Source: Batkoa obscura
Lineage: Eukaryota > Entomophthoromycota > Entomophthoromycetes > Entomophthorales > Batkoaceae
Direction: 5' to 3'
NCBI GenBank assembly: GCA_030770535.1
Contig: JASVEC010000009.1
Span: 1,364,001-1,428,000, forward strand
DNA: 64,000 bases
The notes below the pieces were generated by a model, which ran no database searches, had not been told where the DNA came from, and worked only from the letters and a program-made list of their open reading frames with translations. A program made the translations under genes and the position numbers. Below, in pieces: positions 35,152 to 44,830 of this stretch; the stretch's first letter is position 1, and each line of letters starts with the position of its first letter.

Positions 35152-35204
35152 TTTTTATGGTTTATTATTCTTTAAAGCCTTTACTTAGTGAGAAATTATA
35201 TAAA
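35152..35204 (+). promoter_or_regulatory. Conserved crystallin-family promoter block (copy F)
   Basis: TTTTTTATGGTTTATTATTC, TTTAAAGCCTTTACTTAG, then AAATTATATAAATACT. An additional upstream match to copy G (tACGCTAT...AACACTATAG at ~35,107-35,131 and ~37,859-37,882) suggests conservation over about 100 bp. Confidence 0.6.
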
Positions 35205-35239
35205 TACTATATTTTTATGAATGTAAAAATAGTGAAAAA

Positions 35240-35769
35240 CATTGTTTTATTTCTATTATTTATCCCTAATTGCCGATGTTGCTATATATATAGGCTTTTA
35301 CGAGCATGCGAACCAAGGCGGTTCAGAATGGTGCATTAGTTCCTTAGGATGTAACAATGTAACTTATTGTTTTAATGACGAAATGAGACCTTGGGATCAC
35401 TCTAAAACCTTCTATAAGCAAGCTATGTTATATTCTGATGAAGCTTGTAAGGGAGATATAGGGATGTTTTTTTTGGCTTCATTATTTTTTCCATTTTTGG
35501 GCGCTATTTCAGTAGAAAGATTGTTAGTAAAACTCTTAAACAAAAAAGATATCCCCCATATATCGGATTTGATGGCTGATAAATGAAATGTACCTAGTTG
35601 GTTTAATGATCTTGTGAGTTCAGTTGGGCTTTCTCGAGTTCATATCAATATTAATGAAAGTGAACAGCCAAAAGGCTATTTATCTGGGTATGATGTTTCT
35701 TTGGCAAAGGATATTTCTGGTAGCATTACTGATAAAGTTGGTAAGGTTGGTGGTAAAATTCCAACTTAA
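35240..35769 (+). pseudogene. Beta/gamma-crystallin-like secreted protein, copy F (split by a MITE)
   Basis: First motif FYEHANQGGSEWCISSLG ... CFNDEMRPWD, second motif LYSDEACKGDI. A 104-bp MITE (35,457-35,560) follows, after which the gene resumes with DKxNVPSWFNDLVSSVG and a Gly/Lys-rich tail ending GKVGGKIPT. The MITE adds 34 codons plus 2 bases yet happens to leave an open frame through it for a few codons more. A TGA after DGxADK ends it. The conserved Trp before FND is Cys in this copy. Confidence 0.75.
35457..35560. mobile_element. MITE copy 9, inside crystallin copy F
   Basis: Inserted at TA in GGAGATATA. Ends TATAGGGATGTTTTTTTTGG and ATATCCCCCATA, centre GGCGCTATTTCAGTAG. Confidence 0.9.
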
Positions 35770-36091
35770 GGATCCAATGGCTTTTGTTTTATACTTTTAT
35801 TAAAAAAATACCTTAAAAGGGTAAAATAAAAAAGTTGATAGAAATATTGTTTAGCATTAGTTAATTCTATTTACATCAAATCATTATTTCATGGGTTGAT
35901 AATTTTTTATTTTATAAAATCATAAAATTATGCTTAATCATAATTAAATTGTAGTTGAAAATTTTTTAAATATACATATACATTCGAGCTCTTCTTATTT
36001 ACTTTGTTGCTTCCCAAATGAGACTTTATTCTATAGTTTCTAGAAGTGTTCTCTTGCATTTGAATGATGGGAAAAGAGTTGAGAAATTTTG

Positions 36092-37369
36092 CAGGGTGTC
36101 CACAATTTTTGTAGGCAATTTCAATCAATTAATAATAATGATTGAGAAAAGGAAATTGAATTAGAAATTAATAATAAAATAAAAAAGCCTGAGATTTTAT
36201 AATCTTTTTATAAAAGTTAATTATCCTTTAAATGCCACAAGTTTTCCTTGAAATTATAGACAACACAATTGAAGTTCTTTCGAGGAAAAGGTGCTTTCAA
36301 ACTATCATTATAAAAAATTGAAAGAAATAAATTGCATAGTTAGCAAAAGACATATATACAATATTATCTATAGTAAAGGGAAAAAACAATATCCAAGATC
36401 TATTAGAGCCCCCAATCCTAAAAACAATAATATAAAACTATAAAGAAAATAAAAAAAGCTATTGAAATCATTAAGAATAGCTGAAAAAGAAAATTTAAGA
36501 AGCCAAAAACCCATGGTAAAATTAATTAGAACATGTCTCCAGATTATAAACAATATAATTAGAAAAAAATTAACAAAACGGAAAAAAGCTAAATGTACAT
36601 AGATTAAGTTTAAACTATATTATAAGTTGTAAAACTAACTTCAGAAAGCTATATGAAGGCTATTTGATTAATAAAAAATATGAATATACAGCCACATTTG
36701 ATAAAGCATGGATTAGACTTGACAATTACAATGCTTCTAATAAAATTTGTTGTATAAGAAAGGGAGATAAAGTTCCCAAAAATGAGTATTTAAAAAACCC
36801 TTCTTATAAAAAAATTATAATAAGTGGAATTCTAAGTGGAAGAGGGTCTCTTCCGTTGATAAAAACCCTAAACAAAATGAACATAAATGCTGATATATAT
36901 ACTAAAGTATTAAAACCTTTAGTTGAGAAGTTTTTACTAAAATCATACCTAAGCAAACTTTCAAAGGTGTTTATACATCATGATAAAGCTACCTTCCACG
37001 CTTGTTAAAAAACACCCATTTATGCCAAAGAAATGATAAGAAAATTTAGTATAACTTTAATACCTAATGAAAATCTACCAGTTAATCTCTCTGATATACC
37101 TCCATTAGATTCTTTTAACTTTGGCCACTTAAAGCTGAGAATTTCAAATTACAGATCCAGAACTTTAGATGGACTTTGGAAAGTTTCGGAAAAAGAGTGA
37201 AACGAAATATTGAAAGAAAGAGGTATTAAAGTCTTTCAAAATTGGAAAAAGGACATTAGGGATATATGAAGATATGAGGAATTATATCGAAAATACAAAT
37301 TATTATAGAAAAGTCAAATTTTAAGCTATTTTCTATTTAAGATTATCCATGAAAACTTAAGGCACCCTA
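36092..37369 (+). mobile_element. Tc1/mariner-type DNA transposon relic
   Basis: Inverted ends CAGGGTGTCCACAA (left) and, on the reverse strand at the right, TAGGGTGCCTTAAG; TA follows the right end. Inside, 36,620-37,320 encodes a DDE transposase: TATFDKAWIRLDN (first Asp), VFIHHDKATFHAC (second Asp), then NLSDIPPLDSFNFGHLK, the counterpart of SPDLNPIE..W..LK. There the third acidic residue is replaced (Asn) and the segment is shortened. A stop follows FHAC and another precedes the C-terminal WKKDIRDI. The N-terminal DNA-binding half (36,240-36,620) is too decayed to read. Length ~1.28 kb is normal for the family. Inactive. Confidence 0.8.
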
Positions 37370-37499
37370 TATTACCTTACCTTTCCTATCTATTCCATTG
37401 ATAATCAACATCAAATCGCTAAGCGGCACTACTTCATTACTTTCTATAGTTTATTTAGTGTTCTTGATTATTATTGTAAGCTTTGTATTCTCTTTAATA

Positions 37500-37780
37500 A
37501 CTAACTCATAAATAAAATCCTTATTTAACTCTATTTCTGCCGTTTCCTCTACTCTGCTCTTCGGGTGAAAATGATTAATGATTAAATAACTTTCTTCTGC
37601 AATTCACTTAATACAACTTAAAATTATCTCACTAGATCCTCTGTTCAAATTCCGGATTTTTAACTTCATCCCAAATGAAATCGTTCTTTCCATCCTTACG
37701 CTCTTTAATGACCCTGCCCTTTTTCAGTATAACCTTCCTTAATCATCATTAGAACTTAAAACTTTCTGAAATTTTGGATT
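37500..37780. repeat. Pyrimidine-rich decayed segment
   Basis: C/T-rich stretch unlike its surroundings (for example CTATTTCTGCCGTTTCCTCT). Similar in style to 43,176-43,580 and 62,690-63,190 but not clearly homologous by eye. Confidence 0.25.
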
Positions 37781-37904
37781 TTTAAAAGTGAAGCTTTTTG
37801 GTTTAGCTTGTGATAATTACTGATTTTATTTATAATAGTATATATCTATAGACTTAATACGCTATTATCTGAACACTATAGTTCCATCAAAATATAAGTT
37901 TCTT

Positions 37905-37960
37905 TTTGATGGCTTATTGTTACTCCTTAAAGCCGTACTTTTTAAAAAGTATCTATAAAG
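37905..37960 (+). promoter_or_regulatory. Conserved crystallin-family promoter block (copy G)
   Basis: TTTTTGATGGCTTATTGTTA, CTCCTTAAAGCCGTACTT, AAAAAGTATCTATAAA. Same order as the other copies, with the TATA altered. Confidence 0.55.
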
Positions 37961-37998
37961 TAAATTTCTATAAATAACAGCTGTAAAAAAATATTACA

Positions 37999-38311
37999 AT
38001 GTTTTTATTCTCTAGCTGCAGGTATTACTACTTTTAAGTCTGTCTCCTTTTATGAACATACTAACCAAGACGGCTCAAGGTGGCGTACTGGTTTCATCAA
38101 ATGCTCCGATGTACCCGATTGGTTTAATGACAAAATGACTTTATGGGGTGGTTCTAGTTTTACTTATATATCTAAGATATATTCCGGTGTTAATTGCAGT
38201 GGAGATAGGTGGTATTTAACTCCAGCTAAAGGAAACGTTGAAAATGAAGACAATGATGTTATGACTCCAGTTACGTTTTATCAATTAAGTATTTCCAAGA
38301 AAAACAAATAG
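37999..38311 (+). pseudogene. Beta/gamma-crystallin-like secreted protein, copy G (start out of frame)
   Basis: The mature part is open: GITTFKSVSFYEHTNQDGSR, DVPDWFNDKMTLWG, then KIYSGVNCSGDRWYLTP ... NEDNDVMTPVTF, ending ISKKNK and TAG at 38,309-38,311. The only nearby ATG (37,999) is in another frame, so a one-base shift in the signal-peptide region or an unseen short exon is needed. The tail is shorter than in A, B and E, without the HNxS/T site. The Cys after GSRW is Arg. Probably a recent pseudogene; expression data would settle it. Confidence 0.65.
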
Positions 38312-38890
38312 AAAATAATGAAAGTGATCTAACTTGATATAATGTTTAACAATAAAATATACATCTGAGATTATTATTGTAATAGTAGATGGTAACGATT
38401 CGAAGGATCACTTTGAGGATCTAGTGACTTTAATTTTGTTGCATTTAATTCCTTAAACGCTTGAATACGACATGCTATTAAGATTGATGATAAAGCTATC
38501 TTTTTGTTATCTTACTCAGTCTGTATAAAAGCCATTATTTCATACGTTTAATTTCATTGCATTTTAGTATATTTATAAAGCTATAAGTGATCAGGATTAT
38601 ACTACTAGAATCTTATAAGTTTCTGATAATTTTTTAACATACATTTAAAATAATTTTATGTGCCATGTCAGCTTAAAAAATGAGTATGAAATTCTATGGA
38701 ATCTGCCTTATTCTTTGCTTTTTTACACTCTGATGCATGTATAAACGTATTTCACTAGCAATCAAAAAAATCGATTAGCACTTATAAAAATATCTTATTA
38801 ATCTTGATGAAAAAATCGATCTTCATCCAAAAAGAACATTGCTAGTTGACGTAATTACTTAAAAAAATCCAAAACACAAAACCTCAACCC

Positions 38891-39139
38891 TTGACTTTTT
38901 TTACAACTTCACTCCTTTTTATTGAAATCAGCTTCATGAATGAAGAAGAGAATTATTGGGATTTATATTTAGCGTTTTTCTTATTAGGAGTATTAGCCTT
39001 AACTTCATTAATTTGGTGCTTTTGTTGTGGTACTTGTATAGGTAATGAAATGATGACATATTTTGGATTGAAAAAGAAAAAGACAAAGATAAAGAAAAGA
39101 GAATATATCCAGTTGGAAAATGTTGAGGTTGAGGATTAG
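38891..39139 (+). CDS. Small single-pass membrane protein
   Basis: 82 residues, or 67 if the second Met (MNEEENYW) is used. One membrane segment (about LYLAFFLLGVLALTSLIW) is followed by CFCCGTCIGN, a cysteine cluster suited to palmitoylation. A Lys-rich stretch (KKKKTKIKK) and an acidic end complete it. Topology is probably N-out, basic tail in the cytosol. No family recognised. Single exon, no close neighbours. Confidence 0.5.
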   Translation: MTFFTTSLLFIEISFMNEEENYWDLYLAFFLLGVLALTSLIWCFCCGTCIGNEMMTYFGLKKKKTKIKKREYIQLENVEVED

Positions 39140-39509
39140 AATATTGAGTGTGTTTAATGAACTATCGTGGGTTTTGGTAGCTTAGTTTATTTATTCCTGA
39201 AGGTTAAGATTTTGAATAGGAAGTTTAATTGTTGTTAATTAAATGATGATCTAGTTTTTAAACGCATTCAATGGAACAATGTTGATTTTGAAGTTTGGCT
39301 TATTTATTCCTGAAAGTCGTGCTTTAAAATTGGAAATTTATTGTAGTTATCCCAGTTTTTTTAATGGTTGGTAATATTATGTTTAAATAAAAATAATTTA
39401 CTAGAATGTGAATTTAAAAAGTAATGCTTTATTTAGCTTCGTTATATATATTAATATAGATAAAGAGAAAACATAAACTCTGTTAATAATTTTATTTCTT
39501 GGTTTATAC

Positions 39510-40615
39510 CTATTCACTTACCCTAGGTAAAAGCTTTTCTTCTTTACTAGTGATAGTAATAACATCTCTAAAGCACCCCTTGTTATCAATTATTTTATAA
39601 ATAGCATTGACAACTTGATCAGTGCCAACCAAACCACCTAGTTGTTTTAGCAAACCATCAAAAAAGGGCGTATGTTTCACGCGATTAATGATATCAGTAT
39701 CTGTATTAAAATAATTATTGACTTAATAAGATTGCCGTCAGAATAATGAGAGCAATAACTTACCAGAGAAATAAAGGGCCAATGCATTAACACGTATCCC
39801 TTTTTGATCAAGATAACCTAAGGTTTGAGTTAAATATAAAACCTAATAAATTTTTAATATTAAGATTCCTGATAAATAAAAGCCAAACCAATAATTATCT
39901 TACCCCTTTTTTAGTAGTTGAATAAACAGGTGGTACATATAATGGACTAATGGCGGGATAGGATGATAATTTAATAATTGAAAAATCATATTCGACTGCT
40001 GGATTCTTTAATTTTTGCTCGTTAAAACGTTGAATGGCTAAAGAGGTGCTTTTTAATACGGAAGTTAAATTGATATTCATTATGGGATCAATGTTTTCTT
40101 TTAAAACGAAATAAGAGTTAGTTTTTAATATGCCTAAAAGATAAATTTGACTACCAGTAGTGTTCTCAAAGTTCTCGTTTCCACCTATACTGGCATTGTT
40201 GGCAATGACCTTTAATAATGTTTTGATTTGCTTAATTAGTATAAATTAGCTACCTGAGCCCCTCCGAAGTGATTTGTTGCTCGAATAAATAAATTTTTTA
40301 AATCTTCATATTTAGTCACATCATACTCACAGAATGTTACTTTCTTTTCATCCCTTTAATAACAATAATTAATATTAATAATATCAATATTAAAAACAAC
40401 TGTATTTACTTGCTAATTTCTTGCTCTAACTTAATACCATTTTCTTTATCAATATCACCAAGAATAATATTAAAACTATATTTTTATATTGATAACATGA
40501 ATTAGGTATATTATATTATTATAAACTACTTATTATTAACCAACAAAGTTAATACTTTGCCAAATCCATTAGCTCCATCAGCTCCATCGGTTACAATTGC
40601 ACACTTAAAAATCAT
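39510..40615 (-). CDS. Short-chain dehydrogenase paralogue SDR1 with altered cofactor loop
   Basis: Seven exons (40615-40530, 40475-40410, 40353-40254, 40209-40155, 40097-39904, 39842-39764, 39721-39510) give 263 residues without a stop. The catalytic PVYSTTKKG (Tyr-x3-Lys) and Ser in KLSSYPA are present, and Asp after strand 2 (ILGDID) predicts NAD. Three conserved spots are changed. The glycine loop reads VTDGADGANGFGK, lengthened by a repeated GATGGAGCT, instead of TGxxxGxG. NNAG is NNASIG. RVNAVAPAF is RVNALALYF. Fold kept, cofactor binding doubtful. Exon lengths 66, 100, 55, 194 and 79 equal those of SDR2 and SDR3. Confidence 0.8.
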
Positions 40616-41277
40616 TATTATACATTGAATACTTTTAACATTTTTAATATCAAAAAATTATCCATTTATACTTTTTTATAAAAATTAATGGTTATACTTC
40701 ACTTATCCCTTATTATTCTTTTGTACAAAAATATAGAATATAATTGTTGTTCTAGATTAATAACATTTTAATTTTCAATTAATGCTGTTGGTTAAACAAT
40801 AAAATAACAAATAAAAGGGGCATAGCAACATTAATAAACTTGTTTAATTAAAGAATTAATTAGTATAAACAAGTTCCTCTTTAATGTTCCCGAAAGCTGT
40901 AAACCGCAACTACTAACTTTTTAGAATAACATTAGAGTGAAGATGATTAATGACAAAGAAAGTATATGTTTATTAATTACTTATTAAATAGATGATATGA
41001 TTTACTTAAGAAAATCTTTGAAAGGTGTAAAAGGTCAAAAATCAAATAGGAAAGCATAGAACTAATAGTAAAAGGCCAAATTGATAAAAAAATATTAAAT
41101 CATTGCCTGATGTTTAAAATTTTAAACAAAAAGTCGAATAAAATCATTATTAATTAGTATTAATTATTAGTGTTTCAAATCTACATTATTAAAGATTTAA
41201 TTAGTTTATGAACTGCTTTAAAGTTAGCTAAGTACTTAATTTTTTATAATTTTTATTTTATATCTTTTTAGATAAAT
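40616..41277. other. Spacer between SDR1 and SDR2, no gene recognised
   Basis: AT-rich. It should hold the SDR1 promoter, since SDR1 starts at its left edge. No other feature seen. Confidence 0.4.
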
Positions 41278-42352
41278 CTAATTTAAAAAAATAGCCTGTA
41301 AACTATCTTTTGGAAGTAAAGATTCTGAATTTGGTGTTAGTGCAATCACATCACCATAATATTCTTTTTTTTCAACCAATTTATAAATTGTATCAACTAC
41401 TTTATCAATTGGAACAAAGCCACCTAATAAACCAATCTTTTGTTTAAAACTTTCTTTTTCTAAATGCTCTTCAACAATTTTAGTTTCTATTAATACTGGA
41501 TTAGATAATATAATAAATCATTATAAAATATTTACGTGAAAAAGAAGGTGCGACTGCATTCACCCGAATACCCTGTTCATTAAGATAGCCCATAAGTTTG
41601 GTTATATATATAACCTGTATATTTAAATTAGTTATTGCTTTATAAATAGAATAGAATGACTACCCCTCCTTTTGTAACAGAATAGATTGGAAGGATTGAA
41701 GCAGGTCTTAAACCAGCAAAAGAGGCTACATTAATTATACAAAAATCTTGTTTTGGTTCTGGATTCTGACTTTTTTGTTGCTCAAAATGTTGGATAGCAA
41801 GTGAAGTTCCTTTTAACACTGAACGTAAGTTGATATCTAATATTGGATCAATAGTAGCTAAATAAATTAATTAAGTTATTGTTTAAAAAATAAAAATAAA
41901 AAATAAAAGTACATGTGGATGTTGTAAATGTTTCCGATGGTCCAATGCCAGCGTTATTGATCATAATCTGGTTTATAAGCTCAATAATCAAATTTAAAAG
42001 AATTCATTACCTGTGCTCCACCAAAATGGACGCTTGCTTGTTCAAATAAATAAATCAAATCTTCTTCCTTTGTTACGTCACATTGACAAAATACTATTTT
42101 TTTATCTTCTCTATTTCAATAAGTTAATGAGTTTTTATAAAATTTATAGTTACTTATTAACTTCAGTCTCTAATTCCTTTCCTCCTTTTGTATCTATATC
42201 ACCGACTATTACTTTAATACTTTCGAAAAATTAATATAAATATTTTTTATACATATTAAAGCTTACCCTTTATTTACAAGAAATAGCGTTAATGCCCTTC
42301 CAAATCCGCTTGAACCTCCAGTAACAATAGCACAATTTTTTCCAATAGTCAT
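41278..42352 (-). CDS. Short-chain dehydrogenase/reductase SDR2
   Basis: Seven exons (42352-42267, 42219-42154, 42110-42011, 41967-41913, 41857-41664, 41614-41536, 41495-41278) give 265 residues. All classical SDR motifs are visible: VTGGSSGFG (TGxxxGxG), Asp in KVIVGDID (NAD preference), CDVTKEEDL, INNAGIGPSE and LPIYSVTKGG with catalytic Tyr and Lys. NVASFAG carries the Ser and RVNAVAPSFS completes the set. The general look resembles 15-hydroxyprostaglandin-dehydrogenase-like fungal SDRs; the substrate is unknown. Tandem with SDR1 and same layout as SDR3. Confidence 0.9.
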
Positions 42353-42696
42353 GATTATTTCAAAGAAAATGATTAAATGTTTCTATTATTTTTCATTTTA
42401 TATTATTTTTTTTATCAGCATGCTATAGTTCTTTGGAAGAGTGGCACAGGCATAAATAAGTAAAATTTAAGTTCGCAAACTATTTCTTTATTAATTCTGT
42501 TCTAGATAGTAAAAGCGGGATAAATTATTTAAAGTGGCATAATATAACATTTTAATAAATATCGAGATAGATGATTTTCATATTTATAAAACTCATTATC
42601 TTATTAAATTATACTTCTTTGATCAGGATATCAAAGAAAAATTATACTATTAAACTCTGTAATTTCTATATTTTAACATTTCGATCTTATAACCTT

Positions 42697-42797
42697 TTAA
42701 ATGTATTTTTTTGTTTAAAGATTTTACTAACAATCTTTCCACTCAAATAGCGCTTAAAAAATAGAAAAAGTGATGAAATCAAAAAAACTTCCTCATA
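42697..42797. mobile_element. MITE copy 10
   Basis: ATGTATTTTTTTGTTTAAAG at the left (terminal G run lost), CCACTCAAATAGCGCTT centre, ACTTCCTCATA at the right. Confidence 0.85.
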
Positions 42798-42799
42798 TG

Positions 42800-44830
42800 C
42801 TTGTTATGTTTAATAGCACCCAGTTTACATTTATATCACTTAAATGTTTCATTAAAACTTTGACTAACCTACAAATTAAGATCAGATGAATTCTATTTTG
42901 TGTTATTAAATGAAACTATCCATTGAGCATTATTCAAAAAGTAGATTAGTTCAATAGAAAAAGAATAATTATAAGCAAGTGGAAATAATGTTTTCATCTT
43001 ACAACCCCTTTGTACTTACTAAATTTACTAAAATATTATTTCTTTATTAGTATGTCAGGTTTTCAATATCTATCCAATATTCCTGTATAATTGCACCGCT
43101 TAATAGCTTATACTATTAATATATTCATATTATGTTTTCTTAGTGATATGCTTGTTTCTAGATATTAAGATCAAAGATTCCTTTCAACCCCCCTCTACTT
43201 TATGCCACTTCCTCTGAAATTGATCTATCTTTCTCTCTTTAATCCACTCTTTCTAAAGACCTTATCTTCTTTAAGCGTCTCTGGATCATACATAAAAGTT
43301 ATACAGCTTTAAAGTTTGATCCTCCCAAAGAGAGCTCTTTTTCTTTCAACCCTATATCTCTTGCCATTATGTAGGAATTTTTTTGGAGAGCAGAGATGAA
43401 ATAATTCCTATTACATCTTCCTCATTATTCAAAGATAATCAACTGTTGGATATAATTACTATTTTACTAAACGGAACCCACCAATGGTATTGTCCTTTAA
43501 GTTCATTAACTTTTGTATTTAATTTTATATCTTGATTAATAAAACATTTGGAGTTTCGGCCTTCCAAGAAAAAAGTTAGACACTTCCTTCTAAGTATATA
43601 CCTAAATAGAAAAAAAATAGGAAATAAATATTATAATAATATAAATATTAATTAACATTTTAATTACATTAATAGTCGATTACTTCAATAATAATCTAAT
43701 AAATTAGAATTCAAATTAATTTTTTAAAATGGCAATATCATGGAATTGATTTAATAAAAAGGAATCAAAATCCAGTTTTGAATATTAATTTCATGTGATT
43801 AGCATATGATCTATTATAACTATCACTTTATGGACATTATTTTGAATTAAATTCATATTCCTTGTCTTATACCTTAGTAAAGAAAGGTTGCTTCATCTTT
43901 AATATAATCATTTTTAAGGTAAATAATTCAAATAGTAAAAAAATCATCTCGAATTTAAATTTACTCACAATAATAAACCCGAGATAGCTCATAATTCTAA
44001 AGTGATTTTTATTTTTATTTTCATCTTTTATCAAATTTTCTTTTGCTAGTATTATTTTTACTCTGAAATACATACATAATAAAATTATACCTGTATATTA
44101 GCTATAAAGATTTTGCATATTAATTTATTTCCGGCTTTTCCGGTTTGTAATTCTCATGTTAATTCAAATATTTTAAAAACAAGATTTGTTTTTAAAATGA
44201 ATCTCATCCAACCAAAATAATGGTAGTAAAAAACGTGTTCTTATACAAAATTCGGTTACATTTTAGTCTTCAAAATTGAGTAGATTACTTAGAAGCACAT
44301 GAAGACTGATTGATTTAATACTCATACTGCAGTATACATTGTAGTAGTTTTTTAGTTAAGATCTATTTAATTGATAATGCTTTTTTACATTGATATTATA
44401 TCTTAAGATATATTGTTTATTTATTTATTTAATTAATTATAGGGAATATTATTATGAGAAACCTCGTCTTTTATTCTTTTATAAAAGTATTTGATATGTA
44501 AATGATTCAAATTAAAATTACCACTTGCAGAATATCCACAATGACTTGGTTCCTAATTTATATAATTCAGGCTATAAGTTAAAAAAATTCAACTTAAAAG
44601 AATTATTATTCAAGAATAGGCTACTGAAATAGATAATAAGGCCACATTTGGGTATCAAAAAAGCTTAGGATACGCAAGGTTAAAAAATCGATCTTTGATA
44701 ATAACCAACAATTTTAGAGCAAAGAGAATTAAGTCAAGGAATTATATTGGTTAGAATAATAAATAAATGAATAAACCTATTTATTCAATTTCAGCTTTTC
44801 AACAATCGAAGCTTTTTCTTTACTTGAATA
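42800..44830. other. Long spacer with one repeat, no intact gene
   Basis: Contains the pyrimidine-rich segment at 43,176-43,580 and otherwise AT-rich DNA up to the GPCR. An open frame of 68 codons at 43,867-44,073 (reverse) shows no family features. Confidence 0.4.
43176..43580. repeat. Dispersed repeat, partner of 62,690-63,190
   Basis: Both segments contain, in the same order, a GAGAGCAGAGATGAAAT / GAGAATAGAGATGAAAT block and a TTAATAAAACA...TTGG block, followed by ctt..aagaaaaaa. On the reverse strand residues such as NEEDVIGIISSLLSKKIPT and WIKERKIDQFQRKWHKVEGG are seen between stops, faintly reminiscent of a Myb/SANT-type sequence. Identity uncertain. Confidence 0.35.

Noticed and set aside
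35242-35586. 114-residue protein reading through the MITE in crystallin copy F as a functional fusion
   Set aside because: The codons beyond GDI come from MITE sequence with no family similarity; the frame is open by chance and ends shortly after the element.
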